A stretch of 64,000 nucleotides of DNA from Cupriavidus consociatus (GCF_017814975.1 NZ_JAGIQA010000007.1:124001-188000), one strand, 5' to 3'; counted from the first letter of the stretch, positions 17,916 through 27,329 are shown. A program made the numbers and translations. Notes: a model not told the origin generated them from the sequence alone.

Positions 17916-18997
17916 CCGACACGATAACCCGCCTGCCCGTCTTCAGCTTCCTGTGGCCGAGCATGCTGTGGGGGCTCGCGGCCGTGCTGGTGCTGGCGGG
18001 CGGCTACCTGTGGCTGGACGCGCGCCGCCGGCGTGCGACCGTGCACTATCCCGCGCTGAAGTCTGTCGGCGTGCCCCTGCGCGGCGGCGCGGGCTGGCGC
18101 CGCCATGTGGCACCGGCCCTGACGCTGCTGGCGCTGACGGCGCTGCTGGTCGCCATCGCCCGGCCCCAGGCCCTGCTGACGCTGCCCTCGCGCATCAAGA
18201 CCGTGATTTTGGTGATCGACCTCTCCGGAAGCATGCGCGCGCAGGATATCAAGCCCACCCGCATCCGCGCGGCGCAGCAGGCCGCCCGGGTCTTGCTCGA
18301 AGACCAGCCCGCCAGCGTCAGCGTCGGCGTGGTGGCGATGGCGGGCACCGCGGCCGTGGCGCAGGCCCCGAGCCGCAGCAAGGACGACGTGGCTGCCGCC
18401 ATCGAGCGCCTGAAGCCGCAGGGCGGCACGGCGCTGGGCAATGGCCTGCTGATCGCGCTGACTGAGCTGCTGCCGCAGGCCACCAACGACGCCGAACGCC
18501 TGATGAACGACGACACCCCGCAGCCGAAGAAGCCGGCGCTCCGGGGCAGCGCTTCCTCGTCCGCCGGCGACAGCGATTCGGAGCCCGTCACGCCCGGCTC
18601 GTACGGCGCGGGCGCGATCGTGGTGTTCTCCGACGGCGAGAGCAACGCCGGCCCGGGCGCGCTGCAGGCCGCGGAGCTGGCCGCCACCTACGGCGTGCGC
18701 GTCTATACCGTGGGCGTCGGCACGCCAGAGGGCGTGGTGCTGTCGGTCGACGGCATGTCGGCCCGCGTCAGGCTGGACGAAAAGGTGCTGAAGCAGGTCG
18801 CCAACGCCACCGGCGCCGAGTACTTCCGGCTGGAAGACACGGCCCAGCTGAAGAAGGTGTACAGCGCGCTCAATGCGAAGCTGGCCTTCGACAAGCGCGA
18901 CCAGGTGGAGGTCACCGCGTTCTTCACCGCGCTGGGCGCGCTGCTGGCGGCGATGGCGGGACTGCTGTCGCTGTGGTGGTTCGGCCGGGTGATGTAG
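17912..18997 (+). CDS. BatA/BatB-like VWA membrane protein
   Basis: 361 residues with two N-terminal helices, a VWA domain with intact MIDAS (DLSGSM, 103-108) and a C-terminal membrane helix (LGALLAAMAGLLSLWWFG). An insertion of about 35 charged/Ser-rich residues (QPKKPALRGSASSSAGDSDS) interrupts the VWA domain. The ATG overlaps the DUF58 stop. Last gene of the operon; paralogue of the divergent VWA gene at 13844-14905. The usual TPR-containing partner of Bat operons is absent here. Confidence 0.92.
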   Translation: MTDTITRLPVFSFLWPSMLWGLAAVLVLAGGYLWLDARRRRATVHYPALKSVGVPLRGGAGWRRHVAPALTLLALTALLVAIARPQALLTLPSRIKTVILVIDLSGSMRAQDIKPTRIRAAQQAARVLLEDQPASVSVGVVAMAGTAAVAQAPSRSKDDVAAAIERLKPQGGTALGNGLLIALTELLPQATNDAERLMNDDTPQPKKPALRGSASSSAGDSDSEPVTPGSYGAGAIVVFSDGESNAGPGALQAAELAATYGVRVYTVGVGTPEGVVLSVDGMSARVRLDEKVLKQVANATGAEYFRLEDTAQLKKVYSALNAKLAFDKRDQVEVTAFFTALGALLAAMAGLLSLWWFGRVM

Positions 18998-19038
18998 TGC
19001 GGCGGCTTGCGCCAGGCGCTGCGCGTCAGGCCTGCTGG

Positions 19039-20028
19039 TCAGGCGCAAGGCTCCGGTGCCAGTGCCCGGCATGCCGCGGCGCGCGCCGCGTCGAATTCGC
19101 GCCGCGTGCGCGCCACCAGTTCCGCCACCGGCTCCACCTGCGCGACACCCGACACCGAGTGCCCCGCGCTCCAGATATCGCGCCAGCGCCTGATGCCGGC
19201 CGAGCCCTGGCTGCCGTAGAGCGCATCGGCGCGCTCCTGGGTCATGTCGGTGGGCAGGTTGGCCGGGTCGAGGCCGCTGGCGATGATCGACGGACGCAGC
19301 GTGTTGGTCTCCAGCCCGGTGAAGGCACGCGACAGCATCACGTCGTCCAGCTCGCTGCTGACCAGCATGTCCTTGTACCCGTCGGCGGCCATGCTTTCGC
19401 GCGTGGCGATGAACCGGGTGCCCATGTAGGCGAGGTCGCAGCCAAGCACCTGCGCCGACAACAGGCCTACGCCGTCGGAGACACCTCCGGCCAGCACCAC
19501 CGGCCCGTCGAAGAATTGCCGCACCGCGCGCACGAAGGCGAAGCCATTGGCCCACCCGGTCTGCCCGCCCGCGCCAGCGGTCAGCAGGATCAGGCCGTCG
19601 GCGCCGGCCGCCACCGCCTTGCGCGCATGCCGCACCGAAGCCACGTCGGCCAGCACCAGGCAGCCGATCTCGTGCAGCGGGCCGACCACCGCATCGGGGG
19701 CGCCCACGCTGGTGATGACCATTTCGACCCGGTGCCGCAGCAGGCAGTCCAGCTCCTGCTGCAGGGCCTCGCGGCGCATGATCAGGTTGGGGCAGACCGG
19801 CGCGTCGTCGGGCGTCAGCTCAGCGCCGAAGCGCGTCATCCACGCGTCGAGTTCCTCGGTCGAGCGGCAGTTGGCCGTGGGGAACGAGCCGATCACCCCG
19901 GCACGGCATGCGGCCAGCACGAGGTCCGGTCCCGACACGCGGAACATGGGCGCGGCGATCAGCGGCAGCGACAGGCGCCGGGTGATCGATGGCGGCAGGC
20001 GCTGGCCGAATTCAGAGATGGCAGTCAT
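19039..20028 (-). CDS. Nitronate monooxygenase/enoyl-reductase-like FMN protein
   Basis: 329-residue TIM-barrel flavoprotein of the 2-nitropropane dioxygenase family. Family landmarks: LPLIAAPMFRVSGPDL near the N terminus, GADGLILLTAGAGGQTGW for phosphate/FMN binding, GPVVLAGGVSDG and DLAYMGTRFIAT. Such enzymes oxidise nitronates or reduce enoyl groups. It follows the acyl-CoA ligase by 29 bases and ends the Bug-ligase operon controlled from the 22.7-kb operator, so a role on an unusual carboxylate or its CoA ester is more likely here than nitronate detoxification. Start at 20028 by homology; weak ribosome-binding site. Confidence 0.88.
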   Translation of the reverse strand: MTAISEFGQRLPPSITRRLSLPLIAAPMFRVSGPDLVLAACRAGVIGSFPTANCRSTEELDAWMTRFGAELTPDDAPVCPNLIMRREALQQELDCLLRHRVEMVITSVGAPDAVVGPLHEIGCLVLADVASVRHARKAVAAGADGLILLTAGAGGQTGWANGFAFVRAVRQFFDGPVVLAGGVSDGVGLLSAQVLGCDLAYMGTRFIATRESMAADGYKDMLVSSELDDVMLSRAFTGLETNTLRPSIIASGLDPANLPTDMTQERADALYGSQGSAGIRRWRDIWSAGHSVSGVAQVEPVAELVARTRREFDAARAAACRALAPEPCA

Positions 20029-20057
20029 AGCGATGCAGGTAGAAAAAGTTTGCGGGA

Positions 20058-21608
20058 TCAGGCTACGTTGCGGCCCTGGCCGCTCCAGTGGCGCGCGCGC
20101 AGCGCCTTCTTGTCGAGCTTGCCCAGCGCCGTCAGCGGCAGCGCCGGGACGATCTCCACGCGCTTGGGCGTGTTGACGCTGCCCTTGAGCGCCTTGACGT
20201 GGTGGATCAGCTCTTCCGCCGTCGCCGACCTGCCGGTGCGCAGCACCACGTAGGCGGTCACGGCCTCGCCCCATTTGGCATCGGGCACGCCGATCACCGC
20301 GCCCAGGCTGACCGCGGGGTGCGTGGCCAGCGCGTCCTCGACCTCGCGCGGATAGACGTTGAAGCCGCCGCTGACGATCATGTCCTTCTTGCGGTCGACG
20401 ATGTACAGCCGCCCGCAGTCATCGGCCACGGCCACGTCCCCGGTATGGAGCCAGCCGCCGGCAAAGGCCTGCTCCGTCAGTTCCGGCTGGCGCCAGTAGC
20501 CGCTCATCGCGGCAGGGCTGCGCACGCAGATCTCGCCGTGCTGGCCGGGTGCCACCTCGCGGTTGTCGTCGTCGAGCAGGCGCACCTCGCAGCCGGCCAG
20601 CGGGAAGCCGCAGGCGTCCATCAACGCGGGCCGCGACAGGTCGTGGTCTTCCTTGCGCAGCGCGGTCATGGGCGAGCATTCCGACTGGCCATACAGCTGG
20701 CAGAACACCGGGCCGATGCGCTCGATGCCTTCGATCAGCCGCTGGCGCGAAATGGGCGCGCCAGCGTACAGCAGCGTTTCCAGCGCAGACAGGTCGAAGG
20801 CATCGAAGCGCGGATGGTCGAGCAACCCGTAGACCATGGTCGGCACCATCATGGTCGCGTTGATGCGTTCGCGCGCGATGGTGGCGGCCATCTCCTCCGG
20901 GTCGAAGCGCGCCATCAGGTGGACCGTGCCGCCGCGCAGCAGCGTCGGCACGACATTGGTGCCGGTGACGTGCGTGATCGGTGCCACCGCCAGGAAGCGC
21001 GGCGCCAGCGGCATGTCGAAATGAGCGAGCATCTGCAGCGCGACATGGCCGTTGGCGCCGCCCGACTTCATCACGCCCTTGGGCCGGCCGGTGGTGCCGC
21101 CGGTATAGGACAGCGTGCCCATGGCGCTGGCCGACGAATGGTCGACCGGTTCGGAAGCACCGGCCGCCTCTGCCAGCGCCGCCAGGTCGGTGCCGGCATC
21201 AGCGGCGCCCAGCGTCAGGATGCGGCTGCCCGGCAGGCGCGCCGCGATCTCGCCGGCGCGGTGGCCGTAGCTGGCGGCATCGACGATGACCGCCACAACG
21301 TCGGCGTCCTCGACCTGGAAGCAATGCGCGTCCAGCGAGCCCATCGGGTGCAGCCAGCTGGTGGCCGCGCCCAGGCCCTGCACGGCCATGCCGGCGCACC
21401 AGCTGTCGGCACGGTTGGCGCTGAGCAGGGCCACGCGCGTGCCGGCGCCGATGCCATGCCGCGCCAGCACGGCCTGGTAGCGGCCGATCAGGCTGGTGGC
21501 GTGCCGGTAAGTCAGCCGGCCGCCGGCCCACTGGAACGCGATGCGATCGGGATAGCGGCGCAGTGCCGCCAGCGCTAGCGAGAAGAAGGAAGGGGAAGCG
21601 TGGATCAT
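20058..21608 (-). CDS. AMP-forming acyl-CoA ligase
   Basis: 516 residues of the ANL superfamily. The phosphate-binding loop is SYTGGTTGRPKGVM, the adenine motif is YGQSECSPM, the hinge is YIVDRKKDMIVSGGFNVYP, and the catalytic Lys lies in TALGKLDKKALR at the C terminus. It activates a carboxylic acid with ATP and CoA. Second gene of the operon: it begins 27 bases after the Bug receptor stop and precedes the flavoprotein, consistent with import then CoA activation of the same acid. The gene order does not reveal whether the acid is aliphatic or aromatic. Confidence 0.93.
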   Translation of the reverse strand: MIHASPSFFSLALAALRRYPDRIAFQWAGGRLTYRHATSLIGRYQAVLARHGIGAGTRVALLSANRADSWCAGMAVQGLGAATSWLHPMGSLDAHCFQVEDADVVAVIVDAASYGHRAGEIAARLPGSRILTLGAADAGTDLAALAEAAGASEPVDHSSASAMGTLSYTGGTTGRPKGVMKSGGANGHVALQMLAHFDMPLAPRFLAVAPITHVTGTNVVPTLLRGGTVHLMARFDPEEMAATIARERINATMMVPTMVYGLLDHPRFDAFDLSALETLLYAGAPISRQRLIEGIERIGPVFCQLYGQSECSPMTALRKEDHDLSRPALMDACGFPLAGCEVRLLDDDNREVAPGQHGEICVRSPAAMSGYWRQPELTEQAFAGGWLHTGDVAVADDCGRLYIVDRKKDMIVSGGFNVYPREVEDALATHPAVSLGAVIGVPDAKWGEAVTAYVVLRTGRSATAEELIHHVKALKGSVNTPKRVEIVPALPLTALGKLDKKALRARHWSGQGRNVA

Positions 21609-21635
21609 CGTCAGGGTCCCGGATCGGTCGGCGCC

Positions 21636-22637
21636 TCAATCGGCGCGGATGGCGGCATGGGTAATGACGGTGCGCCACTTCTCTTCGTCGCGCCGCAGCT
21701 TGGCCGCGAATTCCTCGGGGCTGTTGCCGACCACGGTCACGCCCAGCTCTTCCATGCGCCGGGACACCTCTGGGTCGCGCAACGACTTGCCCACGGCCGC
21801 CGACAGCTTCTGCACGATGGCCGGGTCGGTCTTGCCCGGCGCGAGCACGCCGAACCAGCCTTCGAGGTCGAGCCCGCGGATGCCGAGTTCGCCGAAGGTG
21901 GGCGTCGCCTTGAAGTACGGCGAGCGTTCGCTGCTGGTGATCGCCAGCATCTTCATGCGCTCGTTGCCGGCATTGGCGCGCGCGCTGGCGAAATCCAGGA
22001 ACGCCACCGGGATATGGCCCGCCTGCAGGTCCGACAGCAACGGCGCGCCGCCGCGGTACGGCACATGGACCATGCTGATGCCGGCGCTCTGCTTGAACAG
22101 CTCGCCGAGGATGTGCGACGAGGTGCCGTTGCCGTACGAGCCGTAGCTGTACTGCCCCGGCCGCTGCTTCGCCGTCGCAATGAAATCCTTCGCGCTGCCG
22201 GTCTGCGCAGACGTCGCGCCAATCAGCACGAAACTGGAGCGGGCCACTTCAGCAACCGGCGCCAGGTCGGTGAAGACGTCATACGGCGGCCTGGTCTTCT
22301 GCACCGACGACTGGATCAGCGCGGTCCAGGTGAACAGGATGGTGTAGCCGTCCGGCTGCGCGCGCGCCACCGCCGTGGTGCCGATCACGCTGCTGGCGCC
22401 CGGCTTGTTCTCCACCACCACCGGCTGGCCCAGCGTCTTGCCGAGCTTGTCGGCGACCAGCCGGGCCAGGATGTCGGCGCCGGCCCCGGCGGTCGAGGGC
22501 ACCACCATGTGGATCGGCTTCTTCGGGTAGTCGGCGGCCTCGGCCGGGTTGGCCAGCGCCGGGACGGCGAGCCACCCGAGCGCGCATGCCGTCATCGCCA
22601 CGGCACAGGCTTTCCTGCTTGAAACGCTTACGGTCAC
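21636..22637 (-). CDS. Bug-family periplasmic solute-binding receptor
   Basis: 333 residues with a signal peptide (ACAVAMTACALGWLAVPALA) and the TctC fold: KPIHMVVPSTAGAGADILAR, PVVVENKPGASS and MVHVPYRGGAP. GTG start at 22637 with AGGAGACAGCT upstream. First gene of the operon with the acyl-CoA ligase and the flavoprotein, about 80 bases downstream of the palindromic operator at 22716-22741, and divergent from a TetR gene. Orphan receptor; ligand probably the acid activated by the ligase. Confidence 0.93.
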   Translation of the reverse strand: MTVSVSSRKACAVAMTACALGWLAVPALANPAEAADYPKKPIHMVVPSTAGAGADILARLVADKLGKTLGQPVVVENKPGASSVIGTTAVARAQPDGYTILFTWTALIQSSVQKTRPPYDVFTDLAPVAEVARSSFVLIGATSAQTGSAKDFIATAKQRPGQYSYGSYGNGTSSHILGELFKQSAGISMVHVPYRGGAPLLSDLQAGHIPVAFLDFASARANAGNERMKMLAITSSERSPYFKATPTFGELGIRGLDLEGWFGVLAPGKTDPAIVQKLSAAVGKSLRDPEVSRRMEELGVTVVGNSPEEFAAKLRRDEEKWRTVITHAAIRAD

Positions 22638-22715
22638 AGCTGTCTCCTGGTCGTCTTCTTGTCATGACGGGCCGGTCTGTCCGTGGGTCGGGCATGCCCG
22701 CCGGAGAATCTTATA

Positions 22716-22741
22716 ACTTGCTTGTTGATTAACAAGTAAGT
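22716..22741. promoter_or_regulatory. 26-bp near-perfect palindrome, probable TetR operator
   Basis: ACTTGCTTGTT and AACAAGTAAGT flank GATT; the arms match at ten of eleven positions. It lies midway in the 191-base space between the divergent Bug and TetR start codons, within an AT-rich patch (TTATAACTT) that may hold a promoter -10. Position and symmetry fit a TetR dimer repressing both directions. Confidence 0.75.
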
Positions 22742-22828
22742 GAAATCCCGAGGCGTCGCGGCAGGGTTATGCCTGCATCACTGCGTTACCATCGGCGTGT
22801 CCACGGCGGATTCCCACGGAGAACACAG

Positions 22829-23476
22829 ATGACGACCGAAGTCGGGGCCGCGCCGGCCCCCGCCCGGCGCCGCACGCAAAAGGAGCGGCGCGACGAGGCC
22901 GCGCGCCGGATCATGGACAGCGCCATGGCGCTGGTATGCGAGAAAGGCATCGCCGGCCTGACGCTGGGCGAGGTGGGCGAACGCGCCGGCTATAGCCGCG
23001 GCCTTGCGGCGCACCACTACGGCCACAAGGAAGGGCTGCTGGTTGCGCTGGTCGAGCAGATCGGCAAGGATGTGCGCGACGTGCGCCAGCAGGTAGCCAA
23101 CTGGGCTCCGGGACTGGAAAGCGTGCTGGGGATCGTCGGCTTCTACGTCGGCCGCCACCCGTCGCTCGACACCGCGTTGCGCGCGCTGCACGTGCTGCTG
23201 TCGGAAAGCGTGGTCACCCGGGGGGCGGTGGCGGACGCGCTGGACCGGCTCAACCGCGAGTCCGTCTCGATCCTGGAAGGGCATATCCGGCGCGGCATCG
23301 AAGCGGGCAATATCCGCGCCGATGTCGACCCGCTGGCCGAATCGGTGGCTATCATCGGCGCCATGCGCGGGGTGTCGGCGCAGTACCTGTTCGGTATGAG
23401 CGATGCCAGTGCGAAGGCGGTGCGCAATGCGCTGGTGGAGACGCTGCGGCGGGGGTTGCGGCGCGAACCCGGCTGA
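22829..23476 (+). CDS. TetR-family transcriptional regulator
   Basis: 215 residues: HTH at about 25-75 (RRIMDSAMALVCEKGIAGLT, then VGERAGYSRGLAAHHYG) and a helical C-terminal domain. The ATG at 22829 follows CACGGAGAACACAG. It is divergent from the Bug/acyl-CoA ligase/flavoprotein operon with a palindromic operator between them, so it very likely represses that operon and itself, probably released by the acid or its CoA ester. Confidence 0.92.
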   Translation: MTTEVGAAPAPARRRTQKERRDEAARRIMDSAMALVCEKGIAGLTLGEVGERAGYSRGLAAHHYGHKEGLLVALVEQIGKDVRDVRQQVANWAPGLESVLGIVGFYVGRHPSLDTALRALHVLLSESVVTRGAVADALDRLNRESVSILEGHIRRGIEAGNIRADVDPLAESVAIIGAMRGVSAQYLFGMSDASAKAVRNALVETLRRGLRREPG

Positions 23477-23822
23477 GCACCGCCGGCATCCCGAGCCGAG
23501 GCATGCGCGGCGCGCATGCCCTGCGCCAGCATCAGGGCAAACCCTGATATCCGCTGTTTCGCCCTTGCCAGCGGCGTGGCACAAGGCTTTCCGGCCCGCG
23601 GCCCGCCAGCCCTGCGCTGGCGCGGCTTGGCCGCGACCCACCGCCCGCTCCGCCCGCCCCGCCATGCGCTACGCGCATGCCTCCATGCGCAGATATCGTT
23701 TTTTTCATCATCGGGCCGACACCTATCATCGGCTTGCCTACCGATGCCTGCCGCCCCCATTTCACGCGCGCCCGGCATCCCGTTAGCCCTAGCCCCTGAT
23801 CTGTCGCCTGGAGTGGAGTGAC
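23477..23822. other. 346-base non-coding stretch with an 18-bp inverted repeat
   Basis: No plausible gene. ATCAGGG-CAAA-CCCTGAT at 23531-23548 is a perfect 7-bp inverted repeat that could be a TetR-gene terminator or an operator for the MFS/amidohydrolase operon 275 bases downstream. AACCCTGATAT within it recurs at 41297-41307. A TTTTTTT run lies near 23699. Confidence 0.55.
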
Positions 23823-25124
23823 ATGCAAGCCAACCCAACCCTAGACCGCGTGAGCGCGCCGATCGGCGCCAGCCAGCGGCGCCGCGCCATCGTTGCCACC
23901 GTGATCGGCAACGGTCTCGAGTGGTTCGATTTCACCGTCTACAGCTTTTTCGCGGTCATCATCGCCCGGCTGTTCTTTCCCACCGGCGACGAGCTGTCGT
24001 CGCTGCTGCTGGCCGTCGCCACCTTCGGCGTCGGCTTCTTCATGCGGCCGGTGGGCGGCATCATCATCGGCATCTATGCCGACCGCGTCGGCCGCAAGGC
24101 GGCGCTGTCGCTGACCATCCTGCTGATGGCGGTGGGCACCACGCTGATCGGCATCGCGCCCACCTACGAGCAGGTGGGCCTGTTCGCGCCGATGCTGATC
24201 GTGCTCGCGCGCCTGCTGCAGGGCTTCTCCGCCGGCGGCGAGATGGGCGGCGCCACCGCCTTCCTGACCGAATACGCGCCCGAGCGCGAGCGTGCCTACT
24301 ACTCCAGCTGGATCCAGGCCAGCATCGGCGTGGCCGTGCTGCTGGGCGCGGCGGTCGGCACCTTCGTCACCTCCTCGCTGCCGCCCGAGGCGCTCAACAG
24401 CTGGGGCTGGCGCCTGCCCTTCCTGATCGGCATGCTGATCGGCCCGGTGGGCTACTACATCCGCCATCACCTCGACGAGACCCCGACCTTCCGCGAAGCC
24501 AAAGACAAGACCGATTCGCCGCTGAAAGAAGTGCTGCGCGACTACCCGCGCCAGACCGCCGCCAGCTTCTCGATGGTGATCCTGTGGACGGTGTGCACCT
24601 ACGTGCTGCTGTTCTACATGCCGACCTATGCCGTCAAGGTGCTGAAGGTGCCGCAGTCGTCGGGCTTCGTGGCCGGCATGGTCGGCGGCATGGCGATCCT
24701 GGTGTTCGCGCCGCTGGTGGGCCGCCTGGCCGACCGCTTTGGCCGCCGCATCCTGCTGTCGGGCTCGGCGGCGCTGATCTTCGTGCTGGCCTGGCCGATG
24801 TACGTGTACATCAACCAGGTCCCCGGCCTGTTCTCGCTGCTGGTGTTCCAGCTGGTCTTCGGCGTGCTGATCGCCGGCTATACCGGCCCGATCCTGGCGG
24901 CCTTCTCCGAACTGTTCCCGGCCAAGGTGCTGTCGACCGGCCTGTCGGTCGCCTACAACCTGGCGGTCACCATCTTCGGCGGCTTTGCCTCGTTCATCAT
25001 CACCTGGCTGATCGCCACCACCGGCAGCACCATGGCGCCCGCGTTCTACGTGATGATCGCCGCCGCCATCAGCTTCGCCGGCACGCTGCTGGTGCGCGAA
25101 CCTGCCTACCTCCGCAAGCAATGA
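23823..25124 (+). CDS. MFS transporter, metabolite:H+ symporter type
   Basis: 433 residues, twelve predicted helices. Family signs: NGLEWFDFTVYSFFAV in helix 1 and the MFS loop motif YADRVGRKAAL between helices 2 and 3, RLADRFGRR in the second half. LLQGFSAGGEMGGATAFLTE is typical of the MHS (proline/citrate/ketoglutarate) subgroup, which imports organic acids or amino acid derivatives with protons. GGAGTGAC precedes the ATG. The amidohydrolase gene begins inside its stop codon (ATGA), so imported substrate and hydrolase are probably matched. Confidence 0.93.
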   Translation: MQANPTLDRVSAPIGASQRRRAIVATVIGNGLEWFDFTVYSFFAVIIARLFFPTGDELSSLLLAVATFGVGFFMRPVGGIIIGIYADRVGRKAALSLTILLMAVGTTLIGIAPTYEQVGLFAPMLIVLARLLQGFSAGGEMGGATAFLTEYAPERERAYYSSWIQASIGVAVLLGAAVGTFVTSSLPPEALNSWGWRLPFLIGMLIGPVGYYIRHHLDETPTFREAKDKTDSPLKEVLRDYPRQTAASFSMVILWTVCTYVLLFYMPTYAVKVLKVPQSSGFVAGMVGGMAILVFAPLVGRLADRFGRRILLSGSAALIFVLAWPMYVYINQVPGLFSLLVFQLVFGVLIAGYTGPILAAFSELFPAKVLSTGLSVAYNLAVTIFGGFASFIITWLIATTGSTMAPAFYVMIAAAISFAGTLLVREPAYLRKQ

Positions 25125-26368
25125 CCATGAACCAGATCCTGTTGAAGGGCGGCAACGTCCTGGACCCTGCCCGCGGCACCGCACTGCCGCGCGCCGATGT
25201 GCTGATCGAGGGCGAGCGCATCGTCGAAGTCTCCGCGCAAGGCATCGTGGCGCCGCACGCGCGGCAGATCGATGTCGCCGGCAAGACCGTGATGCCGGGC
25301 CTGATCGACTGCCACGTGCACGTGCTGGCGGCGCTCGCCAACCTCGGCGTGAACGCGGTGCAGCCCAACGTGCTGGTGGCCTTCCGCGCCATGCCGATCA
25401 TGAAGGCGATGCTGGAGCGCGGCTTCACCACCGTGCGCGATGCCGGCGGCGCCGACTGGGGCCTGTCGCAGGCGGTGGCCACCGGGCTGATCCCCGGGCC
25501 GCGCATCTTCCCGTCGGGCAAGGCGCTGTCGCAGACCGGCGGGCATGGCGATTTCCGCCCGCGCGCCGACGTGCTGGAGCCCTGCTCGTGCGCCTTCCGT
25601 GCCGGCGCCATCGCGCGCGTTGCCGACGGCGTCGATGCGGTGCGCCTGGCCGTGCGCGAAGAGATCCAGAAGGGCGCCACGCAGATCAAGATCATGGCCT
25701 CCGGCGGCGTGGCCTCGCCGACTGACCCCATCGGCAACACCCAGTACAGCGAGGACGAGATCCGCGCGATCGTGGCCGAGGCCGAGGCCGCGCAGACCTA
25801 CGTGATGGCGCACGCCTACACTGGCCGCGCCATCACGCGGGCGATCCGCTGCGGCGTGCGCACCATCGAGCACGGCAACCTGGTCGATGCCGCGGCGGCG
25901 CGCGTGATGCGCGAGCACGGCGCCTTCGTGGTGCCGACGCTGGTCACCTACGATGCGCTGGCCCGCGACGGCGCGCGCCTGGGCCTGCCGCCGGAGTCGG
26001 TCGCCAAGATCGAGACCGTGCGCGAGGCTGGCCGCAACTCGCTGGCGATCTACGCCGAGGCCGGCGTGCCGATGGCCTTCGGCTCCGACCTGCTGGGCGA
26101 GATGCACCACTACCAGTCCGACGAGTTCCGCATCCGCGCCGAGCTGCTTGGCGCGCTCGAGACCATCCGCTCGGCCACCTCGATCGCCGCCGCGGTGCTG
26201 CAGCGCGAGGACGAGCTGGGCACGGTCAGGGCCGGCGCGCTGGCCGACCTGCTGGTGGTCGACGGCGACCCGCTGCGGGACATCGGCCTGCTGTGCGGCC
26301 AGGGCGAGCAAATCTCCCTGGTCATGCAGGCCGGGCGCATCCACGACAGGGCCAAGCATTCCGGCTGA
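25121..26368 (+). CDS. Metal-dependent amidohydrolase (prolidase/imidazolonepropionase-like)
   Basis: 415 residues of the amidohydrolase superfamily. The binuclear-type metal site is complete: His65 and His67 (DCHVH), Lys190 (QIKIMASGG, likely carboxylated), His231 (MAHAY), His251 (IEHGN) and Asp323 (FGSDLLG). The sequence is closest in style to the Sgx9260/Xaa-Pro dipeptidase-like group that cleaves N-acyl or carboxyl-terminal amide bonds. It overlaps the MFS transporter by four bases. Role: hydrolysis of an imported amide or peptide-like compound; exact substrate not predictable. Confidence 0.92.
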   Translation: MTMNQILLKGGNVLDPARGTALPRADVLIEGERIVEVSAQGIVAPHARQIDVAGKTVMPGLIDCHVHVLAALANLGVNAVQPNVLVAFRAMPIMKAMLERGFTTVRDAGGADWGLSQAVATGLIPGPRIFPSGKALSQTGGHGDFRPRADVLEPCSCAFRAGAIARVADGVDAVRLAVREEIQKGATQIKIMASGGVASPTDPIGNTQYSEDEIRAIVAEAEAAQTYVMAHAYTGRAITRAIRCGVRTIEHGNLVDAAAARVMREHGAFVVPTLVTYDALARDGARLGLPPESVAKIETVREAGRNSLAIYAEAGVPMAFGSDLLGEMHHYQSDEFRIRAELLGALETIRSATSIAAAVLQREDELGTVRAGALADLLVVDGDPLRDIGLLCGQGEQISLVMQAGRIHDRAKHSG

Positions 26369-26426
26369 GCCTTCTGCTGGCTTTCCCTTAAGATGGGCGG
26401 CTGGTTCCCCGACGTCCGGCCGCCCC

Positions 26427-27329
26427 ATGCGCATCTCCCCGCTTCCTCCCCTTCCCTGCCTGGTCGCCTTCGAGGCGGCCATGCGGCACGGCAATTTCAC
26501 CCGCGCGGCCGCGGAACTGCACCTGACGCAGAGCGCGATCAGCCGGCAGGTGGCGCAACTGGAACGCTTCCTCGGCAAGAAACTGTTCGAGCGCGGCCCG
26601 CGCGCGCTGAGCCTGACCGTCAGCGGCCAGCAATACGCCGAGCAGGTCCAGCGCCTGCTGGTCGACTGCGCCGAAGCCACCGAAAGCGTGATGCGGCGCA
26701 AGGGCAGCACCGAGCTGACGGTGGCGGCGTCGTCGGGCGTTTCCACGCTGTGGATCGCGCCGCGGCTGGCGCAGTTCCGCGCCGAGCATCCCGACGTGCA
26801 GGTGCGGCTGTTCGTCAGCGATGGGCTTGCGTCGCTGGTCGATACCAGCTTCGATGTCGCGCTGTACTACCTGCGCGAAGGCCCGCCGCAGGGGCTCGCC
26901 GCACAACGGCTCTATGACGAGGAAGTAATGCCGGTCTGTGCGCCCGGCTACCTGCGCGGCCGGCGGCTGGCCGTGGCCGACCTGCCGGGCGAGACGCTGC
27001 TGGTGCTGGAAGACGCGCAGCGCCAGTGGATGTCGTGGCCGGCGTGGCTGGCGCAGAACGGGCTGGGCAAGGCGCGCGTGCAGAACACGGTGGTGTCGAA
27101 CGCCTACCCGATCCTGGTGCAGCTAGCGATCGAAGGCCACGGCATCGTGCTGGGCTGGCGCCACATGATCGACGGCTGCCTCAAGGACGGCAGGCTGGTG
27201 CGCGCGTGCGAGGCCAGCGCCACGCTCGGCGGCGGCTACTACGCGCTGTGGCACCGCGACCGGGTCGAGACGTCGGTCGCGCGCACCTTCCGCCAATGGC
27301 TGGTGCAGCAGAGCGGCAGGCCGGCCTAG
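26427..27329 (+). CDS. LysR-family regulator, GcvA-like
   Basis: 300 residues. The opening PLPPLPCLVAFEAAMRHGNF and LTQSAISRQVAQLERFLGKK are typical of GcvA/AmpR-type LysR proteins. The effector domain spans about 95-295. It follows the amidohydrolase by 58 bases on the same strand and may regulate that unit; it also meets the M20 peptidase gene tail to tail with a four-base overlap. The ATG at 26427 is chosen from homology since no strong ribosome-binding site is present. Confidence 0.9.
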   Translation: MRISPLPPLPCLVAFEAAMRHGNFTRAAAELHLTQSAISRQVAQLERFLGKKLFERGPRALSLTVSGQQYAEQVQRLLVDCAEATESVMRRKGSTELTVAASSGVSTLWIAPRLAQFRAEHPDVQVRLFVSDGLASLVDTSFDVALYYLREGPPQGLAAQRLYDEEVMPVCAPGYLRGRRLAVADLPGETLLVLEDAQRQWMSWPAWLAQNGLGKARVQNTVVSNAYPILVQLAIEGHGIVLGWRHMIDGCLKDGRLVRACEASATLGGGYYALWHRDRVETSVARTFRQWLVQQSGRPA

